A stretch of DNA of 64,000 bases from Globodera rostochiensis (lineage: Eukaryota > Nematoda > Chromadorea > Rhabditida > Heteroderidae): contig JAEVLN010000010.1 of assembly GCA_018350325.1 (NCBI GenBank), forward strand, positions 3,100,001 to 3,164,000, given 5' to 3'. The position numbers were made by a program, and so were the translations under genes. Positions 37,101 through 48,371 of this stretch are shown piece after piece. Numbering within the stretch: position 1 is the first letter of the stretch; each line of letters begins with the position of its first letter. The notes under the pieces are model-generated. The model was not told the origin of the DNA and did not search any database. It was given only the letters and a program-made list of their open reading frames with translations.

Positions 37101-39414
37101 TTTAACAAAACGAAAGATTTCGAAGCATATTTTGCATATTTTGTAAAAAATGTTTAAATTGCATAGTTGGGCCATTTTATTAGTTCTCTAAATTTATTAT
37201 AATTTAAATTCATTGATTATTTTTAGGGTCACTTCCGTGGGATGGCCGCGTGCATGTTGCGCTCATTTCCGCAGGCGGTCCTCGCTTGGAGTATCGCCTC
37301 GAGGATTTGCAAAACCGCGACGCGGTTGCGACGCGTGTTGAACGCGTGCGCCCACTGAATGGTGCGCCAGATTATGCGTCAAGCATCGCACGCGCGTTGG
37401 ACCATTACACTAGCGCGAGGCGTGACAATGCACGTGGCATTCTGCTGTTGGTTGGAAACGGAAATGGCACGACTGATTCGCTGGCACAACGCCAAAATGT
37501 CGTGAAACGCATCAGACAGGTCGCGCCCATTATTTTGGCTGAATTTTAAAGTTTATTTATATTTGAATTTTAGACTCAGGGTTTGAGTTGTATAGCTGTT
37601 GATAGTGGAAAGGAAGTCATTATGAAAACGGTAAAAAAATGGAAAAAGCATAAAAACATTTTAATTACTTTGAAGATTAAAAAGTGTTATATATGTTTTT
37701 TGAAATTTTAATCATTTTAATGGCTTTTCGAAGCTTTTAAATTACTAAAATATTTAAAACATTTAAAAAAATTATAAAAATTTTAATTTTACAAGTTGAT
37801 TGAATACACTGGTTCTCCGCAACGCGTTTTTCCATTTGAACGAAATGCTGAATTTGCGAAAATTTTATTTGATGAAGTGACCGCGTCCGAACAATGCCAA
37901 TCAAACCTGGACCAAAAAACGCCTAATATTCTAGGATTACTCAATGAAAATGGCACAGAAGTGCCGGAAAAAGAGGGTGTAGATTTTATGGTAATTTTTT
38001 AGGCATTTTTAGAAATTAATAATTTTTTTATAATTTAAGAAAAGATTTTCGTTGAGACGGCAGAGGTTGCGTGATATTGGTTTGAGCAGATTGGACAAAG
38101 AGGACAAAGTGGCATTTGACGATGACAAATTGGTGAACAAACATAATGAAAAGAAGAAAGATGATTCGTTGGCACTTCTGCTGGCCAGTATTAGGCACGA
38201 AGATGAAAGTAGTTTTTAATAATAATTTGTTTTTCTAATGAAATTATTTAAAAGAATTTTCAAAAATTAATTGTCCACAAATAGCTTAACTTTGGAAATT
38301 AATTTTTCTCAATTTGTAAAAAAACTGAAATTTTTATTTTCAAAGTTGGGTTTATTTTCATGTTTATCAAAACGTTAAAATAATATTTTCCATTAATCTT
38401 AGGCACGACTTCATCAGCAACAGTCGTAACTTCACAAGGAGCCAAGAAGCCATCATTCATGTCCTCCACTTTTCTTCCACCATTTCGGAGCACATTATCC
38501 GCAACAACGCCAGACTTTCCATTTGAAATACAGAAACATCATCGAATCCGCATTCAAAAACCATTCCAAAATGGTTAAAAATATTTAAAAATTTTAAATT
38601 AAAATATTTTTGTGAATTATAGATGAGAGAGCAACAGGTTCAAGCAGTTCAACAACAACTACACTTACAACATCAACAACAATCAATACGGAACCGTATC
38701 GGCCAGGATGTCTGATTGATTTAATGCTCATTATCGATGCTTCCGGAAGTGTTCATGCAGCATTTGAGCAAGAAAAAATGCTCGCTTCGCAGATTATACA
38801 ACAAATTCGTGTGAGATAAAATTTGTTTAATTATATTTTTTAAAATTTATAAACTTTTAGTATTAAATTAAAAAAAATTAAAAAATGCTATTGTAAAGGT
38901 TGGACCGAACAACTCCCGTGTTACCATTGTGAAATTTGCTTCAACTGGTAAAGTGCGTACACTGCATGCATTTGACTCTGCGCAAAGCAAAGACACTGTG
39001 CTGGATGTAATCAAAAACATGACGTTCAGCGACGGAACCACCGCAATCCATTCAGCACTTCACCAGGTATTGTAATTGAATTTTTTAAACTTTTAAAATT
39101 TAGTTTCCAATTTATTTATTTTTTCTAAGGCTGTTATTGCCTATTCGGCGCTACACGGCGCGCGTCCAGGCCTGGCCGAGCCCATCGCGGTCGTGTTCAC
39201 GGACGGATTTGGCCAGCACGAGTTTAGTGAACAGGCTACGTTGCTGCGTCAACTGGTCCCTCGGGTGTACGCTCTGGCTGTGCACGACGGCATCCGCGCG
39301 CCGATCGCACGCGCGGAATTGACCAAAATCACCGGGGACGCAAGGCGTGTGTTCACCGCTGCAACGGTGACCAATTTGTACGGAGAGCTACGCGAGCGGT
39401 TCAGAGGATGCTGA
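25159..39414 (+). CDS. Giant secreted protein with nine VWA domains
   Basis: Forty-eight exons splice in phase to about 2,536 residues. A signal peptide (MIICSILIFLLISLPSILSQ) opens it and no membrane anchor follows. VWA domains bind matrix ligands through a metal site (DxSxS, a Thr and an Asp). Approximate first Asp of each: 50 (DITPE), 315 (DTSGS), 669 (DRSRP), a domain near 900 with no motif, 1272 (DTSQS), 1503 (DTSAS), 1779 (DASTS), 2003 (LDNVI), 2362 (DASGS). Domains 2, 5, 6, 7 and 9 keep the site, with partners such as GGTS or SDG/TDG; 1, 3, 4 and 8 look degenerate. Thr/Ser/Glu-rich linkers lie near residues 475-650, 1100-1260 and 2300-2350. Likely extracellular matrix or cuticle, inferred. 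Exon starts: 25159, 25300, 25460, 25687, 25819, 25999, 26236, 26401, 26697, 28262, 28413, 28694, 29403, 29772, 30001, 30183, 30450, 30767, 31034, 31359, 31513, 31766, 32146, 32391, 32560, 32766, 33212, 33326, 33531, 33670, 33759, 33888, 34177, 34331, 35215, 35401, 35679, 36088, 36441, 36800, 37227, 37574, 37796, 38040, 38403, 38623, 38899, 39130. A split at the 34452-35214 intron is possible. Confidence 0.85.
27155..28120. mobile_element. Non-autonomous hAT-like element, 966 bp, in a VWA-gene intron
   Basis: Perfect 14-bp terminal inverted repeats tagtgatgcacgag / ctcgtgcatcacta are flanked by the 8-bp duplication gtgttttg (27147-27154 and 28121-28128). Both ends carry arrays of gtctcggtctcgag units. 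The middle holds a tRNA-like module and cggcggcgcctatcggcacc. No transposase. Confidence 0.9.
27366..27440 (+). other. tRNA-like promoter module inside a DNA transposon
   Basis: tggcgcagtggttaa fits the RNA polymerase III A box (TGGCNNAGTGG) exactly, and agttctagtcccc about 40 bases on resembles the B box. The same module appears at about 13125-13190 and 17165-17230. It is not a foldable tRNA, because no acceptor stem is apparent. Similar to the tRNA head of a SINE. Confidence 0.55.
34920..35148. mobile_element. hAT-like MITE in a VWA-gene intron
   Basis: Perfect 10-bp terminal inverted repeats cagggttgcc / ggcaaccctg, 229 bases. No clear target duplication remains. The CAGGG end suits the hAT superfamily. 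Confidence 0.6.
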
Positions 39415-39859
39415 TACAAGAATGGAACACTTTGGCATCAAAACTTTGTTTTAAATAATTTTTTATGGCTCCTCTGATTTTTTTAAAATAAAAAAATCAG
39501 AGGATCGAATTTAAATTCATTTATATGTTCAAAAGTTTAACCGTTTTACTGATCATTTGAATTTTTGATGTACATTAGTTTATATTTATCATAAAATAGA
39601 TGATAATTTTTCTTATTCTTCTTATAGAGATGTTAATATTTACTATTTTACAAAACTTTAACTAATATTAATATTTTCGATCCATATATAACAAATGTTG
39701 ATAATTCAGTAAAACTCTTTAATATTTAAAAAAAATTAAAAACTTATTGTATACTTTAAAATAGTTGTATCGATAGTTGCAGCCTATAGTTTCATAATAA
39801 AAATGTTGCATTTAAAATTTTATTTCTTTCATTTAATCCATTTGTCTTTCATCCTGCGG
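39415..39859. other. Spacer between convergent genes
   Basis: AT-rich 3' flank. The inverted pair aaaatcagaggat and ctcctctgattttt (39465-39505) could fold as a hairpin just past the VWA stop. Nothing else seen. Confidence 0.4.
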
Positions 39860-40600
39860 CTATTCAATTTTCTTGTAGAAGCAGTACCAAGCGGCGTGCA
39901 GCTGACCTGGCAAAAAACCACAGAAGGTTAGCAGTACATTAAACAGTAGTTGATATTTGAAATCGGTGCTTTGCCGGCGCTTGTCATATTCGATGCCATG
40001 AAACACAACGCCAATGGGCTTAAGTAGATAATTTTTAAAATTAAATAAAGCTTATCAAAAAAAAATTGTTTTTTGATCCTGAGAGGTAATTTGGCACTTT
40101 CGCATTTTGTTACTTCCCCCCGGTGCATGCAACACGCGTTATTTGCACGCACTTGCTATATGCACGCAGTATGTCTAACAAACCATGCTTGACTTTTTGC
40201 TGTTCAAGCGCGTGCATGCAACCCGCGTGCTGCATTGCCTGGGGGTTGGTCGAATGGAAAGTCTGATAATTAAAATTAGAGTTTGTTTTTTGATTTTGTT
40301 TCTAGTTATTAAATAATTAATTTAAAAATTATACAAAATAATTACTGGTAATAGAACACATAAAGCACACTTCATCAGCCACCAAAGTTGCTTTTGATCG
40401 GCTTTATTTGTCATCTTTTTTATGCCATCGTTTTCTAGGAGAGGCTTTTCTGGACTTGGCTCGTGCAGCTGAAATGTTTTTTTTTTGCTTTTTTAATTTC
40501 GTTTTTTATTTTTTTAAATAATTTAAATATGTATAGAAAAGTTTTAAACTAATTTAACCTCCTCATTGCCATTAAACTCGTTAAAATTTTGTTCAGCCAT
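39860..40600 (-). CDS. UPF0057/PMP3-type small membrane protein
   Basis: Three exons (40600-40559, 40468-40346, 40018-39860) give 107 residues. The second half matches the PMP3 family: a first hydrophobic helix CALCVLLPPIGVVFHG, a short loop, then LLFNVLLTFCGFLPGQLHA, which carries the family's LL(N)xxLTxxGxxPGxxHA pattern. Unlike the 50-60 residue yeast and plant proteins, it has an N-terminal acidic extension of about 40 residues. Members are plasma-membrane proteins linked to ion homeostasis and membrane potential. The second intron contains a palindromic repeat (40115-40246). Confidence 0.8.
40115..40246. repeat. Palindromic repeat in an intron
   Basis: The left end ccccccggtgcatgcaacac and the right end cgcgtgctgcattgcctggg are imperfect inverted copies. 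gtgcatgcaac words occur on both sides. Probably a small MITE. Confidence 0.5.
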
Positions 40601-41765
40601 TCCGAGGAAAAGGATTTGTTTTAAAGCAAATGTTAAGCTAAATCGATTTTAAAGATCGCAAAAATTGACGCATCAAAAAACATTTACTCTGTGTGTTTAC
40701 TGGGAAACTTGTTTACTAAAAGACAGAAAAATATTGTTATTGTTTTATAAATTAAAGATTAAAATATTTCTTAATATATTCTAATAATAAAATTTTGAAA
40801 TTAGTTAAATCGGATGAATTACGCAAATCCGTTCAAATTTTTATTGAATGTTCTGAGATTCTGAGCATTGATATTAGATGGATCATTCGAAATGATATTA
40901 ATCAGGTCATAAAATATGTCTTTGTCGTCATCTTAAATTCCGGGTCTACTAATTAGTAATTACTTAAAAAATAAACTTATAAATTGTAGGACAACTTTCA
41001 ATTTGTATTCAAAAAATAATTCTTGTAAGATTGTGAGATTTTATCGAACTTTGCAAAAAAATATTATCCCTTCATTAATTTTGCACAGTTACCGTAAATA
41101 TTCTAATTATTACCCTGGGTAATTTTTTTCAATCTTCCTCTAGGGTGGGTAATTATTAAGGACTGGGTAATAATTAGAGTATTTACGGTATTCAACCAAA
41201 AAAGAATTCCAATTAATGCAACCTTTTTACGCAAATTTCGTGACAAAATGTATGGGAAAAAATTTTAGACATATGTAGCGCTCTTTAATTCCCATTTTGT
41301 ACTAAAAAATTGAACTTAAAACCTCACGTTGTCATAGCATTTTGTTTAAAAAAATTTCGTTGTCATTAATTTTTCGCTTTTGAAAAATCTCTCGTTGCCA
41401 TTAGTTTGTAGCATTTTGTATCACAAATCCAAAGTTTTAATTTTTCTAAAGTTAAAGCAATACTAAAGGTTCAAATTCATAGCTGAGCGAAGTAAAAACT
41501 ATTAGTTTCAATTCAAATCGAGCTGCACAAGCCGAGATTTTCGGTTAACCGATTGCAAAGGCTTTAAAAACCGTTTTTCAAAAAATTTAATCAAATTTTT
41601 TAATTCAAAATAACTGGATCTTACGGAAAACCCGTTTCACCGGGTACAAATTCATCAAACCATGCCCCCAAATCCTGGTTTAAACCGATTTTGCAACCCT
41701 AGTTAAAATTAATAAAAAAAAAAAGATTTATTTTCATTTAAAAAATACATTCTCTAAAGTCCATT
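40601..41765. other. Intergenic with one small foldback element
   Basis: AT-rich. The only structure recognised is the inverted repeat at 41090-41190. Confidence 0.4.
41090..41190. mobile_element. 101-bp MITE with TACCGTA ends
   Basis: The 26-base ends (taccgtaaatattctaatta... and its inverted copy) differ at one position and nearly fill the element. The TA at each border could be a Tc1/mariner-type target duplication. Confidence 0.75.
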
Positions 41766-43266
41766 ATGGATATCCTTCTGTGGAATTATGATGAATAAGC
41801 CCGAATTTACAACTGTTCCATGTACAAAGTTGATGATCTGCCTATGGAAAATCGCCAAAAGACATTTTTGGGAATTCTGATTAACATTCTGTTTTTTATT
41901 GCAGAAGTGAAATTAAAAACTATTTAAATTTAGAATAATTTACATGAATTCAGAACTGATTGTTTAAAAAAAACTTTGATAAAACTCGAAAGTTGTTTGA
42001 AAAAAATTACTTACTTAGAATTGTTTAGGCATTATATGTGCCGTGTTTTGTAGCCATTTGGCGGAATATGAAGGAAAGCTGCTATAAAATAATGTTTGTC
42101 CTTGGAGTGACAGACTTATGCGCGCTGTGGGTGTGCGCCTTCGAGACAGGCATTTTCGCAATTTTGGGCTCAGTTTTTTGCTCATTCCCAACATTTATTT
42201 ACATCAGTGGAATGATCGGAAATGGTAAGGACTTTTTGATAAAATTTTTCTGATCGGGCTTATGGCTAAAATTGATGTTGTTTTCAGCAACATATGCCAT
42301 GGAGACATCGTTGACCATAATCTTAGCTGTTAATCGATGCCTTCTTTTTGCGGCACCAAAATTCGAAGGGTTTTTCTTTTATGGTTGGCGAACTTTTGCA
42401 TGGCTCAGTGGTGCATTGCTCTATTCGTGTTGGTTCGGCTTACTCCACATACCCGTCGTTTTTAGGATGGCATTTGCATGGTCTTACAATCCCCACTACG
42501 GATACATTGACTATGGCATAGGCGAATCGGTAGTTTAAATTCAAACAAAAATTTTTTTATTTCTGTTAATTGTTTTTTTGTTTAAAAATAACAAATGATT
42601 TTATTTTTATTTTTATTTTAGTTTCACAACAAATTGGGCATCATTCATGATTTGACTGTTTCATGCGCGATCATTGGCTCATATGGATTTTTTTAGCCTA
42701 TTTGCTGTTTAAAAAGTTCAAATCTGAAACTCAACAAAGTTCCAACAAAACGGTTTAATATATTAATTAATTTTACAAATTTGATTTTTTTTAAATTTAG
42801 ATTTTTTTGCAAGTGTTTCTAATTTCCTTAGTGAACATTGTCACTTGTTTGTGTTATGTGTTAATGAGCTTTGTTTCGGCGCCAAAATGGATTTATTATT
42901 TGAGCACTTTCATGTGGACGTTTTGCCATGGTATTATTTAAAATTTTGACATAAAAGAAAATTTTTTAATTTAAAAAAAGTCTTAAATTTAATAAAATGC
43001 AAATGCAAATGTAAATCTAAACTAAAATATTAAATGTTTTAATTATTTAAGGAATTCCACCGATTATTTACCTAACAATGAATCGAACTATTCGAGCTGA
43101 ATGTGCAAAAATGTTTTATTCATTGATGTTCAGAAATAAAGGGCAAGCAAATTCGATAATAAAAGTTCAACCAGCTGTGTCATATTGGGAGCTAAGTGAA
43201 GCTTTCAGTATTTTATCGAACTTTACTATCATAAATTTCAATCATTTTTTATTGCAAATAAATTAA
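41766..43266 (+). pseudogene. srt chemoreceptor with a stop and a frameshift
   Basis: All family landmarks are present: IYNCSMYKVDDLPMENRQ, ALYVPCFVAIWRNMKESCYK, FIYISGMIGN, LAVNRC, WSYNPHYGYIDYG, the TM6 segment IFLQVFLISLVNIVTC and IPPIIYLTMNRTIR. Two lesions break it. Codon 11 of the first exon is TAA (41796-41798), in a stretch where paralogs have sense codons before YNC. A T run at 42688-42694 is one base too long, giving a TAG before AYLLFKKFKSE. Everything else is intact and splice sites look normal, so inactivation appears recent. A different start or an error in the sequence could rescue one lesion but not easily both. Confidence 0.75.
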
Positions 43267-43423
43267 TGGCATAAAGTTCCAAAATATTGTTGGAATCGAT
43301 TAAATTTTGGAAGCCAACAACGAAAAATAAGCACATAATATTTGAAATACTTTTTCTTTTTACAATTTAAGTAATAAGTTTTTAGAGTTGAGAAGATGGA
43401 ACAAAAATTCTTCAAAATATTAG

Positions 43424-43609
43424 TCTGTCTTCTTCAATTTTCGTCGTTTTGTTGTATCAAATACGGAGTCGGCTGGTTTATCTGCCAATACGACATCATT
43501 CTTGATCGGAATCATTGAATATTCACTTTTTGCATGGCTTTGGGCATATAATATTATAAAGGTGTACAAGCGCAATTTGAGGGGCAAGCTCCAGGGCCCA
43601 TCTAATTAA
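43424..43609 (+). CDS. Orphan terminal exon, possible membrane helix
   Basis: After an acceptor-like attag, an open frame of 61 codons ends at TAA 43607-43609. It contains a hydrophobic segment (FLIGIIEYSLFAWLWAYNII) followed by a basic tail KVYKRNLRGKLQ. No upstream exons were found, so it may be a gene relic. The family is not recognised. Confidence 0.3.
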   Translation, partial: SVFFNFRRFVVSNTESAGLSANTTSFLIGIIEYSLFAWLWAYNIIKVYKRNLRGKLQGPSN

Positions 43610-43961
43610 TCTTTATTAACAATAAAAATAAATATTATCTTGTAAATATTTCAGAAATCATCCATAGACGTGCTTTTAATTTAAACGGTTCGCCAAGTGT
43701 CTCCATTTTGCCAACAAATGGACTAAACCATCGCACAATTACTTAAATTGCTTCTCTTACATCGGATCATACTCTACTCACGCATTCAAATTTCTAAATA
43801 AACTAATTTTAATATATCGTGGGGAAAAGCACTATAAATTTAATCCAAAAGTTTACAAATTTTATACAAGACAAAAGTTAGACCTTTACAAAAAATTTGA
43901 CTTTATGCAAAATTATGAAGACCCATTTGTTTAAACCATTTTTGTGAAATCTTTTGTGAAC

Positions 43962-46361
43962 TTAGCATCTTGAACAGCTCTTCTTGCACTTCCTGCGCAT
44001 TTTTTCACCGAACAACTTGAAATAATATATTAATATTAAAAAATGTTTATGATAATTTGACATAAATTGCAAAATATATTTTTAATATAAATACCAGTGG
44101 TAATACTGTAGCTCCCCCCGCCCCCCCTCCCCCATTTAAAAAAATCAGTCGAGAAAAGGATGTTTTGGGGGTTTTTAGGGTCATAAAAACTATTATATTT
44201 AAAGCATACTCCGCTTTGGTTGCACTGATTCAGCTTGGCATAATGTTGACAAACCAACGGTATGTCATCGTTGCATGGTTGTGTGGTGGTCGTGTCATCG
44301 TCGCACTGCTCGGTAGTGCTGCTGGCCATCGTCGCAGATGTTAATGTCGATGTCGTTTCTTGACATTGACAATTCTTCATATGATAATCACACTTCCTTT
44401 TCAGTTTCAAATACTGAATTTCCAGCTTGGTCATGTTTATCTTCAACTGATAGTAATGCTTGAGCAGCATCTTATATTCATGTTCAAGCAGATCGTGTGA
44501 CTGAAATTAATGAAAGTTTTTAAAAACATTCAAACGAACAAACCTTTGTACCGGTTGATCTTGTTGAAGAACTAGTTGTTGTCTCATCTCCTTCCTCTGG
44601 CGGGCATACATGTTCAGGTATGTATGGTGTGAATGGAGGTAAAGTTGTTGTACTTGTTGATGTTGAGGATGCGGTAGAAAATGCCGAACTGGTAGAACTT
44701 ATGGCTGAAGAGCTTATCGTCTCTTCCTCACATCCTGTTGTTGTAGAAGTAGTAGGTGTTGAGCTGGCTGTGGACGTCACCGTAGAAGAAGAATATGTTG
44801 TAGTGCTTGGAGTTGTAGAGCTCGTTGTTGATGTTTCATCACATTCTGTAGTGGTAGCAGCAGTAGTTGATGTAGATGATGACGAACTCGAAGTACTAGG
44901 TGTTGTGGATGAAGAAGTAGATAATGTTGAACTTGTGGTACTGGAACTCGAAGACGTAGAAGTTGATAAAGTTGAACCATCAGTACTGGGTGTCGTTGAC
45001 GTTGAGGTAGATGTAGTTGTACTACTAGGAGTCGAAGATGTTGACGGAGATGACGTTGAACTTGAACTTCTAATACTAGAAATAGTTGATGGTGAGGTAG
45101 AAGTCGAAGTACTGGGGGATGTTGATGGTGATGTGGATGATGAACTTGAACTACTAGGAGTTGTTGATGTTGAGGTAGAAGAAATCGAACTCGAAGTACT
45201 GGGGGATGTTGATGGTGAGGTGGATGTTGAAGTTGAACTACTAGGAGTTGTTGATGTTGAGGTAGAAGAAACCGAACTCGAAGTACTAGGGGATGTTGGT
45301 GGTGAGGTGGATGTTGAACTTGAACTACTGGGAGTTGTTGATGTTGAGGTAGAAGATGTTGAACTCACAGAACTACTAGGAGTCGTTGAGGATGAGGTAG
45401 AAGAAGTCGAAGTACTGGGGGATGTTGATGGTGATGTGGATGATGAACTTGAACTACTAGGAGTTGTTGATGTTGAGGTAGAAGAAATCGAACTCGAAGT
45501 ACTGGGGGATGTTGATGGTGAGGTGGATGTTGAAGTTGAACTACTAGGAGTTGTTGATGTTGAGGTAGAAGAAACCGAACTCGAAGTACTAGGGGATGTT
45601 GGTGGTGAGGTGGATGTTATACTCGAACTACTAGGAGTTGTTGATGTTGAGGTAGAAGAAGTCGAAGTACTGGGGGATGTTGATGGTGAGGTGGATGATG
45701 AACTTGAACTACTACTAGTAAAAGTCGTTGATGTTGACGAAGATAACGTTGAAGCAGGCGTTGTTGAAGTCATAGTAGATGTTGTAGAAGTTGATGCGCT
45801 CTGTGTTGATGTTTCATCATCACACGGAGTAGTTGGCGTAGATGTTGTTATAGGCAATGTTGTAGATGATGTATAGCTAATAGAACTTGAGGTTGTTGAT
45901 GTTGAAGTAGATGGTGTCGAACTAGTAGTACTTGTTGAGCTCGTTGACATGCCTTCTTGGCAACAACAGATGTAATTGGTATACTTCGATGAAAAAGGAT
46001 TAGACGGTTGCCGTTTGTATGGATACATCGTGGCACCAGCTTGGTGACACTGATGGCAGCACAATGCTCTAATACAGGCTCGCATTTCATCGGAATCTGC
46101 ACTCGGCGAGCTATTCTGACTGATATTTGGACACTCACTAACAGACGGTGGCGAATTCTCGTCATAAGAACATTCTGAATAATACATTTAAAAAAAAATA
46201 ATATAAAAATTTAAATTAAGTTAAAAAAATTTTCTTCTTTAACATATCACACCTTTAACCATTTGGAGTCCAAAGATGCTCTGGCATTTATCATCTGCGA
46301 TCACAGTCCAGCACAAAAAAGTTATCGTTGCGATAAAAACAAATTTTAACTTTAAAATCAT
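43962..46361 (-). CDS. Secreted mucin-like protein with cysteine-rich head and ShKT tail
   Basis: Four exons (46361-46253, 46174-44544, 44500-44210, 44015-43962) splice in phase to 694 residues. In order: a signal peptide ending near VIADDKC; a head of about 110 residues with many cysteines and the signature YTNYICC; about 420 residues of Ser/Thr/Pro, expected to be heavily O-glycosylated; a charged, possibly helical stretch (LEHEYKMLLKHYYQLK); and a C-terminal ShKT domain. That domain has six cysteines in the family order (CNDD..C..AKLNQC..G..EKMRRKCKKSC SRC), completed by the small last exon. ShKT-mucins in other nematodes are secreted, e.g. from glands or cuticle-facing cells. The paralog at 48372 is divergently oriented. 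The long open frame on the opposite strand is a codon-composition artefact. Confidence 0.85.
45103..45715 (-). repeat. 87-bp mucin repeats within a 303-bp duplication
   Basis: Units of 87 bases (29 codons) recur inside the Ser/Thr region. A block starting gtcgaagtactggggg at 45103 recurs at 45406, 303 bases (101 codons) on, with very few differences over about 245 bases. It starts again at 45661. All shifts are multiples of three. Confidence 0.85.
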
Positions 46362-48371
46362 TTTGTCTTTAAATAATTTCAATAGCTGGATCTAAAATAT
46401 GTTTATATATACTTGAAGATTTAATCTAAATAGCTCACTTTTGATTTCACTTGGGCAAATTTCTATTTAAAAAGTTGCTTCCAGCGAAGCAAAATTTATT
46501 TTCCGTTGCTGACCAAACATTGAAACATTTTTGATAACTTGCGGATATACATTTATAATTTAAATTAAATATTCAGGTTATCAATTGTCATTGTGTAAAC
46601 AGTTGATTCTAAAATGGTGAAAAGTCATGAGGATTTGAATGTGAAGTTTGGAACTAAATCAACCACAGATTTGCGTAAATGGCTTTTCATTACTAGGTAC
46701 GCACATTTAGCAGTTAAACTCAAACTATTAAATTTTAGAACAGATATTGGTTAAGTTTAAATGAAAATAAATTTAAAAGAATGTCATAAAAAGCCAAATG
46801 ATGCAAAATTTTCAAATGGGTATTTATTAAATTAAGAAAAAATAACAAGGAATAAAACAAAAATTTGCTTTCTTGCAGGCGTGGGCACGGATACGAATTT
46901 TTGTCTGTATCCGTCCGCCCCCAAAATCTCATATCCGTTATCCGTCCGTATCCGTGACCTTCCAAAATCCCATATCCGGATATCCGTCCGCGGATGTCCG
47001 CGGATATCCGCATTATTAAAAATCACTAGAGTTTTCTCCATCGAAAAAATGATTTTTCAAAGCGAATTTTTTTCCAATCGCATTATCGTCTGATTAAATT
47101 AAACGAAATTGATATGTATTGAGCTTAACAAGAAAATTTTAAAGGAAACGATTGAACTTTTGATTGTTTATTAATCAATTTTTTGATAAAAGATTTTCGG
47201 TATTTTTTTTTTTTAACATTTTTGTTTAAAAGTCAAAAAATTTTTTTGAAAATTCTGCTTTACTGCTAGGGGGAAGGTCGGCGGTGCCGATAGGCGCCGC
47301 CGAGAGAAAAAAATTGAATATTTAAAGACTTATGGTAAGAAAAATCGTCCTATTTTTAGGTAATTGAGTTCTAAAATGAACTAATTATTTATGTAAATGC
47401 TTAAAATGTATTTTTTATGTCTGATTTTTTAAAAAAGTTGTAAGAAAAAGAAGAGTTAAAGTATAAAAACAAAAAATAAAGATGATATCGCGAAAGGGTA
47501 TAGAACCCTCGACCCAAGTACTAGGCCAAGTTTACATTTAAAATTTATCCTTGAAAATTAATTTAGAAAATCGTTTTAATAAATTTTCCTTCAGCAGTAA
47601 AAAACAACGGATACACGGATATCCGCGGATATTAGGGTCATAACCGTATCCGGATATATCCGCGGATATCCGGACATCCGGATATCCGTGCCCACGCCTG
47701 CTTTTTTGTATAGATTATGAATGATAATGAATCCACTGAATATGAATAGGCAGACGAACGCTTTATCAATCGCATTATCCGACTATATAAAAATCAGTCA
47801 AATGTGTACATAAAGTTAAATTTTAATTAAATATGGAAATTGATCGATCTTTAGTGGTTTGGTTACATGTCATACACATGTGATATGCGGACTGAATTTG
47901 CCGAAATGCTATAAAACTCGACCAATAGTTGACCAGACAAAAATAGAAACCAATTTAATATTTTTGGTAGGGAAATTTAAATGGATCTAATTAATCAGAC
48001 TTTTCAGGCCATAATCTTTGTAGTTTGTCCAATCGCTCTTGCTTGCCTAAATTTTGTTTTTTTTAATTTAGATTTTACCATTTAATTAAATAATTTAACT
48101 TACAAATTCTTTATTCATCATTAATTAATTCAAAAATTTCATAATAGTCAAACAAAAATAATATGAAAAAACACCTGAAATTTATGCTGATGCAATAAAA
48201 TATGGCAACTTTTCATGCATTAAATTTGTTTGAACAGTTGAATAAAATTGAGCACTGACTTTCGATTTGAAGACTATTAGCGATAAAAAACAAAAAAATT
48301 CTCAGTATAAAACCAAACAGTACTAGAGCACTTTGTTTGAGCATTTTCATTAATTTACAATCATTCAAAAA
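46362..48371. other. Intergenic between divergent mucin genes
   Basis: Shared 5' region of the two paralogs, split by the 825-bp element at 46876-47700. No other exon recognised. Confidence 0.5.
46876..47700. mobile_element. Non-autonomous hAT-like element, 825 bp
   Basis: Inverted ends caggcgtgggcacggata / tatccgtgcccacgcctg are perfect over 18 bases. The flanks ctttcttg (46868-46875) and cttttttg (47701-47708) match at seven of eight. Subterminal arrays of ggatatccgcgg units. The interior has the GC-rich core word in inverse orientation (ggtgccgataggcgccgccg, 47283-47302). No transposase. Confidence 0.85.

Noticed and set aside
44620..45876. 418-codon open frame on the plus strand, valine/aspartate/glutamate-rich
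   Set aside because: It lies antisense to the Ser/Thr mucin repeats. Thr/Ser codons read backwards give Val/Asp/Glu without stops, and it has no splice or start context.
47470..47530. tRNA gene candidate (ggttctataccc-like B box on the minus strand)
   Set aside because: The A-box-like word is too close and no cloverleaf can be drawn. It lies inside a hAT-like element and is best read as a decayed core module.
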